From the NCBI GenBank assembly GCA_916720285.1, contig CAKAQP010000005.1, forward strand, positions 1 to 26,595: a stretch of 26,595 bases of DNA. Direction: 5' to 3'. This document shows positions 1 through 6,601 of this stretch, piece after piece. Both the position numbers and the translations under genes were made by a program. How positions within the stretch are numbered: position 1 is the first letter of the stretch; the number at the start of each line of letters is the position of its first letter. The notes under the pieces are model-generated. The model saw only the letters and a list, made by a program, of their open reading frames with translations, was not told where the DNA came from and made no database searches. Origin of the DNA: an uncultured Lachnoanaerobaculum sp. GTDB lineage: Bacteria; Bacillota; Clostridia; Lachnospirales; Lachnospiraceae.

Positions 1-265
1 CAAGTTCTAAGAGTATAGCTTGTTCTAAAGCCATATGTGCATGAGTAGATTCTCTGATTATATCCTTTTTCAGCCTTGTTACCACAGAACCTTTCTGCGG
101 TAATGTTTCCAAAAATCCCTCATCGGAAAGCCTTACAAGCACTTCTCTAACTTGCGGTCTTCCTATATTCTCCTCAATTGATATAGAATTCTCACTTAAT
201 TTATCTCCGGGTTTTAATTCTATTGATATAAGCTTTTTTCTAAGTCTTTCATATAAAGGAAGCAT
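1..265 (-). CDS. GntR-family transcriptional regulator, N-terminal part (runs off the window)
   Basis: The minus-strand reading frame starts with ATG at 265, preceded by AGGAG, and stays open to the window edge, so only about 88 N-terminal residues are visible. The visible part is a winged helix-turn-helix of the GntR type: an LKPGDKLSE turn, then IGRPQVREVL (the family's VSRTPVREAL signature) and a wing around LETLPQKGSVVT. The ligand-binding domain is outside the window; the FCD subfamily is likely from the helix-turn-helix style but cannot be shown. It is divergent from a second GntR gene at 519 and shares its intergenic region with TTGTTTACAA sites, so cross- or auto-regulation is plausible. 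The target pathway is unknown. Confidence 0.8.
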   Translation of the reverse strand, partial: MLPLYERLRKKLISIELKPGDKLSENSISIEENIGRPQVREVLVRLSDEGFLETLPQKGSVVTRLKKDIIRESTHAHMALEQAILLEL

Positions 266-324
266 TTTAAACTCCTAATAATTTATCGAAGGCAAATTGT
301 TTACAAGTTCTATTTATATTAAAA

Positions 325-353
325 ATAATACCATGTGCCATTTATAAAATCAA
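325..353 (-). promoter_or_regulatory. Sigma-70-type promoter for the left GntR gene
   Basis: On the minus strand TTGATT (348-353) and TATTAT (325-330) are separated by 17 bp. Transcription would start near 318, so the TTGTTTACAA copy at 297-306 lies just downstream, in the early transcribed region. Matches were read by eye only. Confidence 0.45.
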
Positions 354-372
354 TATACATTTAATTATCAGT

Positions 373-402
373 TTGAAATTTTATTCAATATTATGCTATA
401 CT
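373..402 (+). promoter_or_regulatory. Sigma-70-type promoter for the GntR gene at 519
   Basis: TTGAAA (373-378) and TATACT (397-402) are separated by 18 bp. A start near 409 would give a leader of about 110 nt that contains the operator-like copies at 438-447 and 461-470. Confidence 0.45.
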
Positions 403-518
403 ATGATAGTATAAAGTAAATGAACGATGTAGATTTATTGTTTACAAGTACTCTACAATATTGTTTACAACTTGTTTTGTAACAATGACTGTTTTAATAA
501 ATATATGATAGGAAATAT

Positions 519-1247
519 ATGAATTTAGAAAATCAATTATCCAAGTATTCAAATAAGATTTATTTAAAAAGACCTTCTGAGGATACAAGGCAATATGTAT
601 ATAGAATTTTAAGCACTTTAATTCTTAATATGATACTTATACCTGGACAAAGAATGAATGAGCAAGAACTTTCTTCATTTATGAATGTAAGTCGTACACC
701 TCTACATGATGCTTTTCCAAGATTATCAAGAAATAATCTTATTGAAATCATTCCCATGAGAGGTTCTTTCGTTACAAAAGTAAGTAAAGAAAAAATCGAA
801 GAGGCTATATGGTTAAATAAACAAATATGTATTTCAATTATTCAAGGTATCTTTATAACTAATGCTAAAATGTCTGAACTGACTATATTAAGAGAAATTC
901 TTTCACAATTGGAATATAATTGTATTCATAGTGATTTTTTACGTGCCTCCAGATCGTTAGTTCAGTTTTATAATCATTTATTTATACTAGGTGGTAATTT
1001 TGATAAGCTATGGCGCTCTCTGTATGAATATGAGTCAGATTTGTTCAGGCTATATTCTCTTGCAATAAGAACAACAAGTTATTCAACTAAGATTTATAAA
1101 AGTTTATCTAAAATCACAGAAGCTTTAATCATCAAAGATAATGATACAGCTTGCCACTTATTTTCCATGCATATGGATGATATGTTAAATATGATATATC
1201 CTATTACATCAGAAAACCCTGATTTATTTAATAAATTAATAAGTTGA
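519..1247 (+). CDS. GntR-family (FCD-type) transcriptional regulator
   Basis: This 242-residue protein has the length and layout of GntR/FadR-type regulators. The winged helix-turn-helix occupies about residues 22-90, with the PGQRMNEQELSSF turn and the recognition motif VSRTPLHDAF near 58-66. An all-helical C-terminal region (about 95-235) fits an FCD effector domain, with a possible metal-site histidine in FYNHLF. The usual VREAL of the recognition helix is LHDAF here, losing the arginine that commonly contacts operator DNA, so binding preference may differ from the divergent neighbour, which keeps VREVL. The start is the ATG at 519 behind a weak GATAGGA site. Ligand and targets are unknown. 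Confidence 0.82.
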   Translation: MNLENQLSKYSNKIYLKRPSEDTRQYVYRILSTLILNMILIPGQRMNEQELSSFMNVSRTPLHDAFPRLSRNNLIEIIPMRGSFVTKVSKEKIEEAIWLNKQICISIIQGIFITNAKMSELTILREILSQLEYNCIHSDFLRASRSLVQFYNHLFILGGNFDKLWRSLYEYESDLFRLYSLAIRTTSYSTKIYKSLSKITEALIIKDNDTACHLFSMHMDDMLNMIYPITSENPDLFNKLIS

Positions 1248-1260
1248 TTTTTAGTATACA

Positions 1261-1320
1261 AAAAATATCCTGACAAATCTCCAAAGCTAAAATGCCTTGT
1301 ACTTGTCAGGATATTTTTAT
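1261..1320. terminator. Bidirectional intrinsic terminator
   Basis: AAAAATATCCTGACAA and TTGTCAGGATATTTTT form a long inverted repeat with A/T runs at both ends. It can terminate the plus-strand GntR gene and the minus-strand lipoprotein gene, which converge here. Confidence 0.8.
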
Positions 1321-1374
1321 TTTATTCTATGATAAGTGATATCGCTTAAATCAAGACTATTTATCCGGAATATT

Positions 1375-2247
1375 TTAATAGGCTTTTTTATGAATCTTCC
1401 AGTACTCATCTAAGCTTATCAATGTCTCCATAGAAGCTGTTGTTGATTTTTTCAGTTTTTCATAGTTTTCTTCCATAGTCTTTGCTTCAGCTTCATCCGA
1501 CATATCTACAGGTCTTACAACCCATATTGCCATTCCCATTCCGTAACCTTGGTTATCATCGGCAGGATTTGAACCGGCACCTTCAGGACTGAAATAATAA
1601 TATGCTATATATCTACCCCTAACCAGTTCAGGATATCTGGTATTGGAAGGATCTTTTCTTGTTACATCTATATGACCTTCCTCTTTTATAAAGTCTACAC
1701 CATTATAAGTAACCTTTTCAGTATTATCTACAATTACATCATACTGCTGTGCAGAATACATATGAAACATTCTATGATCTTCTACAAAATCCTCCCATAC
1801 ACCCTTCAACCCTTTTAAGATTCCAGGTATTTTTTCCAGATCCTCACTGTATTCTACATGCCATATTTCTTCTGCAGCTCTTTTATCAGTACATTCACGT
1901 AGATAAGAACAGGAAGCAAGTTCACCCTTATTCTCTTCAAAGCCTAATATACTACCGGCACCTGCAGGAAAATAACCCGCCTTAGGAAACTCACGGTCTG
2001 CCATAAGATCCATTCCGCCTATAGTCCCAAGCGTCTTACCATATTCAAACTCTTTTTTCTTGGCAGGTTTTTGTGTGGTTTCTTCCACCTTACTTTCTTT
2101 TGCAGTAGTTTCACTATTTGCGGTACTTCCTGTACTTCCTGTACTTGTATCAGACTTACCACATCCGGTTCCGATAATACTTGCTGTAGCCAATACACCA
2201 ATAAGCAACATTCTTTTTACATTTTTCATTTTCTTAAATTTCGCCAA
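1375..2247 (-). CDS. Putative lipoprotein of unknown function
   Basis: The protein has about 290 residues. It begins with a lysine-rich n-region and a hydrophobic segment (MLLIGVLATASII), then GTGC, giving a lipoprotein-type cysteine at about residue 29. The -3 residue is Gly rather than the usual Leu. A Ser/Thr/Lys-rich linker (about 30-65) suggests tethering to the outer face of the membrane. The rest is a soluble domain with many aromatic and acidic residues, which I do not recognise. The start chosen is TTG at 2247, which has GGGAGG seven bases upstream; the next in-frame ATG at 2229 lacks such a site. A bidirectional terminator follows. An extracytoplasmic location is inferred from the signal sequence. 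Confidence 0.7.
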   Translation of the reverse strand: MAKFKKMKNVKRMLLIGVLATASIIGTGCGKSDTSTGSTGSTANSETTAKESKVEETTQKPAKKKEFEYGKTLGTIGGMDLMADREFPKAGYFPAGAGSILGFEENKGELASCSYLRECTDKRAAEEIWHVEYSEDLEKIPGILKGLKGVWEDFVEDHRMFHMYSAQQYDVIVDNTEKVTYNGVDFIKEEGHIDVTRKDPSNTRYPELVRGRYIAYYYFSPEGAGSNPADDNQGYGMGMAIWVVRPVDMSDEAEAKTMEENYEKLKKSTTASMETLISLDEYWKIHKKAY

Positions 2248-2269
2248 AAGGCATCCTCCCAATTATATT

Positions 2270-2302
2270 AAAAGAGCAGGAGAAGCTTTTCTTCTCCTGC
2301 TC
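2270..2302 (-). terminator. Intrinsic terminator after the cell-wall-binding protein gene
   Basis: GAGCAGGAGAAG and CTTCTCCTGCTC form a 12-bp stem with a 5-nt loop (2274-2302), followed on the minus strand by TTTT. It ends the gene stopping at 2342. It lies only 27 bp before the TTG start of the lipoprotein gene, leaving little room for a separate promoter between them. Confidence 0.85.
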
Positions 2303-2341
2303 CCGATAATTTTATATTTCACCTCGATATAAAGTATCGAA

Positions 2342-3250
2342 TTATTTTACCCATCTTCCTGAAGCATCAAGTCTATAGCCGTCTGCGGTAGTGGTATTGC
2401 TTAGCATTGCTCCTGACGGGCTCATATAGTACCAATCGTTTCCTGACTGTACCCAGCCTGTAGCCATAGCACCTGAAGGATTCATATAATACCAGTCATT
2501 TCCTGATTGTACCCAACCTGTAAGCATTGCTCCGCTTGCATTAAAGAAGTACCATGCTCCGTCTATTTGTCTCCAGCTTGTAGCAATATGCCCTTCTCCG
2601 TCAAAGAAGTACCATATACCGTCAACCTGTTTCCATGTATTAGTTACATAGCTTCCGTTAGACTCTTTATATTTCCATCCTCTGTCAGTGTTTTCCCAAC
2701 CCTGAGATGATGTATTTGTAGATGAACCCATATCTACATAAAAGTAACCTACTCTATTTGCATTTTCCTCTTTTAAATAGTTTCCGGTAAAGTAAACCGG
2801 GCTTATAGAATTATCACCTAAAATCTTGTAAAAAGCGATTATAATATCCTGTCCTTTATATGAACTTCTTTTTAATATAGGGTCACCAACATTATAATTG
2901 CTTATTGTAAGTGGTGAATACTCTGTTGCTCTTTCCAGAGCCAATGTAGGAGCTGCAAAAGCTGAATTTTTGTAGCCAAACATAAAAAGATTATTGTCTT
3001 TATTGATTGACTCTGATGGATCATAGAAATATGTCTCCATATAATCTGAGTCACCTTTATTAATGCTTAAAACAGCATCTTTTGTAATAACCGGCATGGT
3101 TATCTCTGTTCCAAGCGGTGAGGTCCAAGTGTAAGTCCTTCCCGTATCTCCGCTCTTTATTGTGACATCCGGATTGCTTGACGTAAAAGCAAATGCATTA
3201 AAGCACATAATCACAGAAAAAGCAGCTGTTAATAAAAATAGTTTCTTCAT
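2342..3250 (-). CDS. Secreted protein with C-terminal choline-binding-type cell-wall repeats
   Basis: Translation most likely starts at the ATG at 3250, seven bases behind AAAGGAG, giving 302 residues; a further upstream start would precede the signal peptide. Residues 1-21 form a signal peptide (MKKLFLLTAAFSV...AFA). Residues 22-180 are an unrecognised extracellular domain. From about 184 to the end run roughly 20-residue repeats of the type GW...WYYMNPSGAMATG, the aromatic- and glycine-rich pattern of choline-binding or glucan-binding repeats. These would attach the protein non-covalently to the wall or teichoic acids. The last two full repeats are nearly identical. No catalytic domain was recognised, so the role is unknown. 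It is a single gene with its own terminator. Confidence 0.8.
   Translation of the reverse strand: MKKLFLLTAAFSVIMCFNAFAFTSSNPDVTIKSGDTGRTYTWTSPLGTEITMPVITKDAVLSINKGDSDYMETYFYDPSESINKDNNLFMFGYKNSAFAAPTLALERATEYSPLTISNYNVGDPILKRSSYKGQDIIIAFYKILGDNSISPVYFTGNYLKEENANRVGYFYVDMGSSTNTSSQGWENTDRGWKYKESNGSYVTNTWKQVDGIWYFFDGEGHIATSWRQIDGAWYFFNASGAMLTGWVQSGNDWYYMNPSGAMATGWVQSGNDWYYMSPSGAMLSNTTTADGYRLDASGRWVK
2399..2518 (-). repeat. Two tandem 60-bp coding repeats in the cell-wall-binding domain
   Basis: Two consecutive 20-codon units encode GWVQSGNDWYYMNPSGAMAT and GWVQSGNDWYYMSPSGAMLS. The protein sequences differ at three positions, while synonymous differences are scattered through the DNA. Older, more divergent copies (WKQVDGIWYFFDGEGHIATS, WRQIDGAWYFFNASGAMLTG) precede them. 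Confidence 0.8.
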
Positions 3251-3606
3251 AAGTACTCCTTTCAGCCCTACCTGCCTTACATATTCATAGCTATATCTCA
3301 ATTAGTAACTAAAACAAGTCATTACTGAGACATCTATGAAAAATAAAGTGATACAGCTAAAAAATATATTTTCTAATAGTTTATAAAACTATAGAATACA
3401 ATTATATATTTTGGATCTTTATTTTGTCCTTACTTACACATACCTACATTTTTCACACAAAGGACTATTTTTAAATATTTCTTTTCAACAAACTTTATAC
3501 GCCGATTATATACAACCATATTTTTTATGTCAATATTACGCTCTTTATATTAATATAAAATTAAAAAACACTCCCAATCTCTCGGTCGGGAGTGCCTTTG
3601 TATTAA
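3251..3606. other. Intergenic region with a weak promoter, a palindrome and a terminator
   Basis: This 356-bp AT-rich gap holds no convincing gene; a 76-codon plus-strand frame has no ribosome binding site or recognisable protein character. Toward the minus-strand gene at 3250 there is a possible promoter, TTGTTT (3312-3317) and TATAGC (3290-3295) with 16 bp between. A short palindrome, ATAGTTT-ATA-AAACTAT, lies at 3376-3392. The terminator of the lysine operon is at 3563-3594. Confidence 0.5.
3563..3594 (-). terminator. Intrinsic terminator of the lysine fermentation operon
   Basis: Reading the minus strand, CACTCCC and GGGAGTG (3569-3594) pair around a 12-nt loop and are followed by TTTTTT. 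It sits 13 bp after the stop of the transporter gene, the last gene of the operon. Confidence 0.85.
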
Positions 3607-5259
3607 TTAAGCAGCATTTACTGAGTCTTCTTTATATGTAACTTTCTTTATGATAAAGAGTACACCTACCATCAATGCTACAGCTATTATAAGTGATATT
3701 ACAGCGTTCTTTACAAAAGCCGCTATTATATAACTTACAAATGATACTGCTGCAACAAGCATTGCATATGGTAACTGTGTATTTACATGGTTGATATGAT
3801 TTGACTGTGCACCTGCACTCGCCATGATGGTAGTATCTGATATAGGTGAGCAGTGGTCACCGCAAACAGCACCTGCCATACATGCTGAGATAGAGATTAT
3901 CATCATCTGTGAATCTTTACCTGCAAATACAGCAACAACTATAGGTATAAGGATACCGAATGTTCCCCATGATGTTCCTGTTGAGAAAGCCAGACAAACC
4001 GCTACTACGAATATAATTGCAGGAAGTAACAGCTGCATACTGCCGGCTGAGTGCTCCATCATTGTAGCAACAAATTCCTTTGCTCCGAGTACATCGGTGA
4101 TAGACTTTAATGACCATGCAAATGTAAGGATAAGAATTGCAGGTACCATTGCCTTAAATCCTGCAGGTAAGCAATCCATACACTCTGAGAACTTAAGTGA
4201 TCTTCTTACTATATAGAATGCAAGTGTGATAATAAGTGCTATAAAGCTACCCATTGAAAGTCCTACTGAAGCATCACAGTTTGAGAAAGCCTCAACGATG
4301 CCTGCACCGCTGAATATTCCACCTGTATAAAGCATTCCGATAACGCAGCAAATAATCAGTGAAACGATTGGGAAGAGCATATCTATAAGCTTACCGTCTT
4401 TATGCTCTCCTCTGTCAAGGTCTTCAAACTTCTCTTCTCCGGTTGTAAAGAGATCACCCTTCTTTGCATTCTCTTCATGGAGTTTCATAGGGCCGAAGTC
4501 AAACTTCCAAAGTGTAATTACAAGCATCATTACGATTGTAAGAAGTGCATAGTAGTTAAAAGGGATTGCCTTTACAAAAAGTGCAAATCCGTCTTCACCG
4601 TCAACAAATCCTGTAACTGCTGCAGCCCAAGATGAAATAGGTGAAATGATACATACAGGAGCCGCTGTAGCATCTATCAAATATGCGAGCTTTGCTCTTG
4701 AAACCTGATGCTTATCTGTAACAGGTCTCATAACGCTACCTACTGTAAGACAGTTGAAGTAGTCATCGATAAAGATAAGACATCCGAGAAGGATTGATGT
4801 AAGCTGAGCTCCTACTCTGGTCTTAATTCTCTTTGATGCCCATTTACCGAAGGCATCCGAGCCGCCGGTTTTATTCATAAGGGCAACAACCATTCCCAAA
4901 ATAACAAGGAAAATCAAAATACCTACATTGTAAGCACTGGATAAAACCGAAACAAACCCTTTTTCAAAAATGGTCTTCATTGTTCCTTCAAAGTTAAATC
5001 CTGATGCCAAAAGTCCACCGAAGATAACTCCGATTGCAAGTGAGCTATATACTTCCTTACTTATAAGAGCAAGTACAATAGCTATAAGTGGTGGTACAAG
5101 TGACCAAAATGTTGCATACAGTGCCGGCTTAGGTGCTTCAGCTTCAGCTCCATACACTATCATCGGACACATAACTAAAATTAAGATTGCTAAACATAGC
5201 AAGTATGATTTTTTATTTCTAAAAAATCCGGGATTATAAGTGTCATTACCACTATTCAT
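3607..5259 (-). CDS. NhaC-family Na+/H+ antiporter-type transporter, possible lysine carrier
   Basis: A 550-residue polytopic membrane protein of the NhaC type, with about 11-12 hydrophobic segments. Recognisable conserved stretches are LGCLIFIDDYFNCLTVGSVM, followed by ATAAPVCIISPISSWAA and, near the C-terminus, CGDHCSPISDTTIMASAGA, all typical of this superfamily. The N-terminus carries a charged, signal-like extension. The start at 5259 has GAGAGGAAAAGG upstream. It is the last gene of the lysine unit, 15 bp after the adenosyltransferase gene, and a terminator follows. Family members are known as sodium/proton or malate/lactate antiporters, and some NhaC-superfamily proteins (LysW) have been proposed as lysine transporters from regulon analysis. 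In this operon, lysine uptake is the simplest inference, but pH or sodium homeostasis cannot be excluded. Confidence 0.85.
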   Translation of the reverse strand: MNSGNDTYNPGFFRNKKSYLLCLAILILVMCPMIVYGAEAEAPKPALYATFWSLVPPLIAIVLALISKEVYSSLAIGVIFGGLLASGFNFEGTMKTIFEKGFVSVLSSAYNVGILIFLVILGMVVALMNKTGGSDAFGKWASKRIKTRVGAQLTSILLGCLIFIDDYFNCLTVGSVMRPVTDKHQVSRAKLAYLIDATAAPVCIISPISSWAAAVTGFVDGEDGFALFVKAIPFNYYALLTIVMMLVITLWKFDFGPMKLHEENAKKGDLFTTGEEKFEDLDRGEHKDGKLIDMLFPIVSLIICCVIGMLYTGGIFSGAGIVEAFSNCDASVGLSMGSFIALIITLAFYIVRRSLKFSECMDCLPAGFKAMVPAILILTFAWSLKSITDVLGAKEFVATMMEHSAGSMQLLLPAIIFVVAVCLAFSTGTSWGTFGILIPIVVAVFAGKDSQMMIISISACMAGAVCGDHCSPISDTTIMASAGAQSNHINHVNTQLPYAMLVAAVSFVSYIIAAFVKNAVISLIIAVALMVGVLFIIKKVTYKEDSVNAA

Positions 5260-5274
5260 ACCTTTTCCTCTCTT

Positions 5275-5799
5275 TTACATTTCTATTCCGACACGGGCTC
5301 TTATACCCTTGTCAAACGGATGCTTAACCTTTTGAAAGTGTGTCAGATAATCAGCAAGTTCTACTATCTCATCCTTAGGATTTCTTCCGGTCATAACCAC
5401 TTCCAGATTTTTCGGGCGGGATTTTAAAAAATCTGTCAGTACATCATGCTCCACCATATTAAGATTATAAGCATCTATTACCTCATCCATTACTACCAGA
5501 TCCACTTTCTTCTCGATAGCCAGATGAATAATTTCTTTCAGATGATTTGTGAAAAATTCTTTTGCAAGTATCTTTTCTTCATCAGTCATATTGAATGTAA
5601 AACCGAAATTGCTTTTTTTTGTATACAATTCAATGTTTTCTATATTTTTCAGTACCTTAAGTTCGCTTGAAGTATCACTTTTTAAAAACTGTGAAAACAG
5701 GACTTTTCTGCCACTACCTGCACATCTCACTGCCAAGCCTATCGCTGCAGTTGTTTTTCCTTTACCGTCGCCTTCGTATACATGAATAAGTCCTGTCAT
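5275..5799 (-). CDS. cobO: Cob(I)alamin adenosyltransferase (CobO/BtuR/CobA type)
   Basis: This 174-residue protein matches the P-loop family of corrinoid adenosyltransferases, which transfer the 5'-deoxyadenosyl group of ATP to cob(I)alamin. Walker A is GDGKGKTT at 10-17; the family stretches DLVVMDEVIDAYN and VVMTGRNP follow, with a C-terminal YLTHFQKVKHPFDKGIRAR. The start at 5799 has AAAGGAG. It lies 10 bp after kamE, whose product needs adenosylcobalamin, and is co-transcribed with it. The inferred job is local supply or repair of the coenzyme for lysine 5,6-aminomutase, rather than de novo cobalamin synthesis, since no other cob genes are present here. Confidence 0.9.
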   Translation of the reverse strand: MTGLIHVYEGDGKGKTTAAIGLAVRCAGSGRKVLFSQFLKSDTSSELKVLKNIENIELYTKKSNFGFTFNMTDEEKILAKEFFTNHLKEIIHLAIEKKVDLVVMDEVIDAYNLNMVEHDVLTDFLKSRPKNLEVVMTGRNPKDEIVELADYLTHFQKVKHPFDKGIRARVGIEM

Positions 5800-5809
5800 A
5801 ATATCTCCT

Positions 5810-6601
5810 TTACTTACCTAAGCCTCTTCTTAACATCTCTGTAACTGCAAATGTAGCTACATCATCCGCAAACTTACCGGTTCCAAATCCTGCATCATAA
5901 CCAAGCTCTTTAGCCAGCTCATGTGTGATTCTTGCACCTCCGCAGATAAGCACATATTTATCTCTAAGCTCATCAGCTTCCAAAAGTTCCACAAGATTTG
6001 TAAGATTCTTTATATGAATATCTTTTTGTGTAACTGTCTGTGACACCAAAAGTACATCTGCCTTCAGCTCTCTTGCCTTCTCTATGAACTCTTCGTTTGC
6101 CACCTGTGAACCGAGGTTATAAGCTTCAATCATCTCATATCTCTCAAGTCCGTAATGTCCGGCAAATCCTTTTCTGTTCATTATAGCATCTATACCTACA
6201 GTATGAGCATCGGTACCGGTAGAAGCTCCTACCACTACTATTTTTCTGTGGAAGTTTTCTTTGATAAATTCATTAACTTCCTCCATGCTCATAGTTTCTT
6301 CTTCGACAGTTTGTACATGAATATTTGTATAATCAACACTATGTACCAGACTACCATAAACCACATAAAATGTAAACTCTACATCAAGTGACATTCTGTG
6401 TGCGATATTCACATCTGAAAGTCCCATCTTCTTTGCAAGTATTCTTGCAGCTTCCTCACCTCTCTCATCGTTCTTTACAGGAAGTGTGAAACTTATCTGA
6501 ACCTTGCCGTCATTCATGGTATCTCCATAGGCTTTAAGCTTTGTAAGGTCCAGAGTCTTATCAAACTCAACCTTATTAAGATTATATAAACCGCTACTCA
6601 T
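5810..6601 (-). CDS. kamE: Lysine 5,6-aminomutase beta subunit
   Basis: The 263-residue protein is the cobalamin-binding small subunit of lysine 5,6-aminomutase, which moves the terminal amino group of beta-lysine (or D-lysine) from C6 to C5. The B12-binding motif DxHxxG is D131-A-H133-T-V-G136, with H133 as the lower axial cobalt ligand. K144 in NRKGFAG is the lysine that forms the internal aldimine with PLP. Both sit at the positions known for the family, so the enzyme should be active. A dimerisation-type N-terminal domain covers about 1-110. The ATG overlaps the kamD stop by 8 bp and has AAGGAGG just upstream inside kamD, which points to translational coupling of the two subunits. Confidence 0.95.
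   Translation of the reverse strand: MSSGLYNLNKVEFDKTLDLTKLKAYGDTMNDGKVQISFTLPVKNDERGEEAARILAKKMGLSDVNIAHRMSLDVEFTFYVVYGSLVHSVDYTNIHVQTVEEETMSMEEVNEFIKENFHRKIVVVGASTGTDAHTVGIDAIMNRKGFAGHYGLERYEMIEAYNLGSQVANEEFIEKARELKADVLLVSQTVTQKDIHIKNLTNLVELLEADELRDKYVLICGGARITHELAKELGYDAGFGTGKFADDVATFAVTEMLRRGLGK

Larger units (their letters stand above)
297..484. promoter_or_regulatory. Repeated TTGTTTACAA operator-like sites between divergent GntR genes
   Basis: The 10-mer TTGTTTACAA, with half-sites TTGT and ACAA around a 2-bp centre, occurs at 297-306, 438-447 and 461-470. The first two copies are followed by G. A degenerate version, TTGTAACAA, lies at 476-484. GntR/FCD regulators typically bind short GT..AC palindromes of this shape, so these are likely operators for one or both neighbouring regulators. 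All copies lie downstream of the predicted promoter of the gene they precede (297-306 for the minus gene, the others for the plus gene), which suits repression by blocking transcription. The assignment is inferred from family knowledge and position. Confidence 0.55.

Noticed and set aside
3411..3641. Plus-strand 76-codon frame in the gap before the transporter
   Set aside because: It overlaps the operon terminator and the end of the transporter gene, has no ribosome binding site and encodes no recognisable protein.
5260..5274. Lysine riboswitch before the NhaC-type transporter
   Set aside because: Only 15 bp separate it from the preceding gene, so there is no room for an L-box; nothing similar was seen before kal or the permease gene either.
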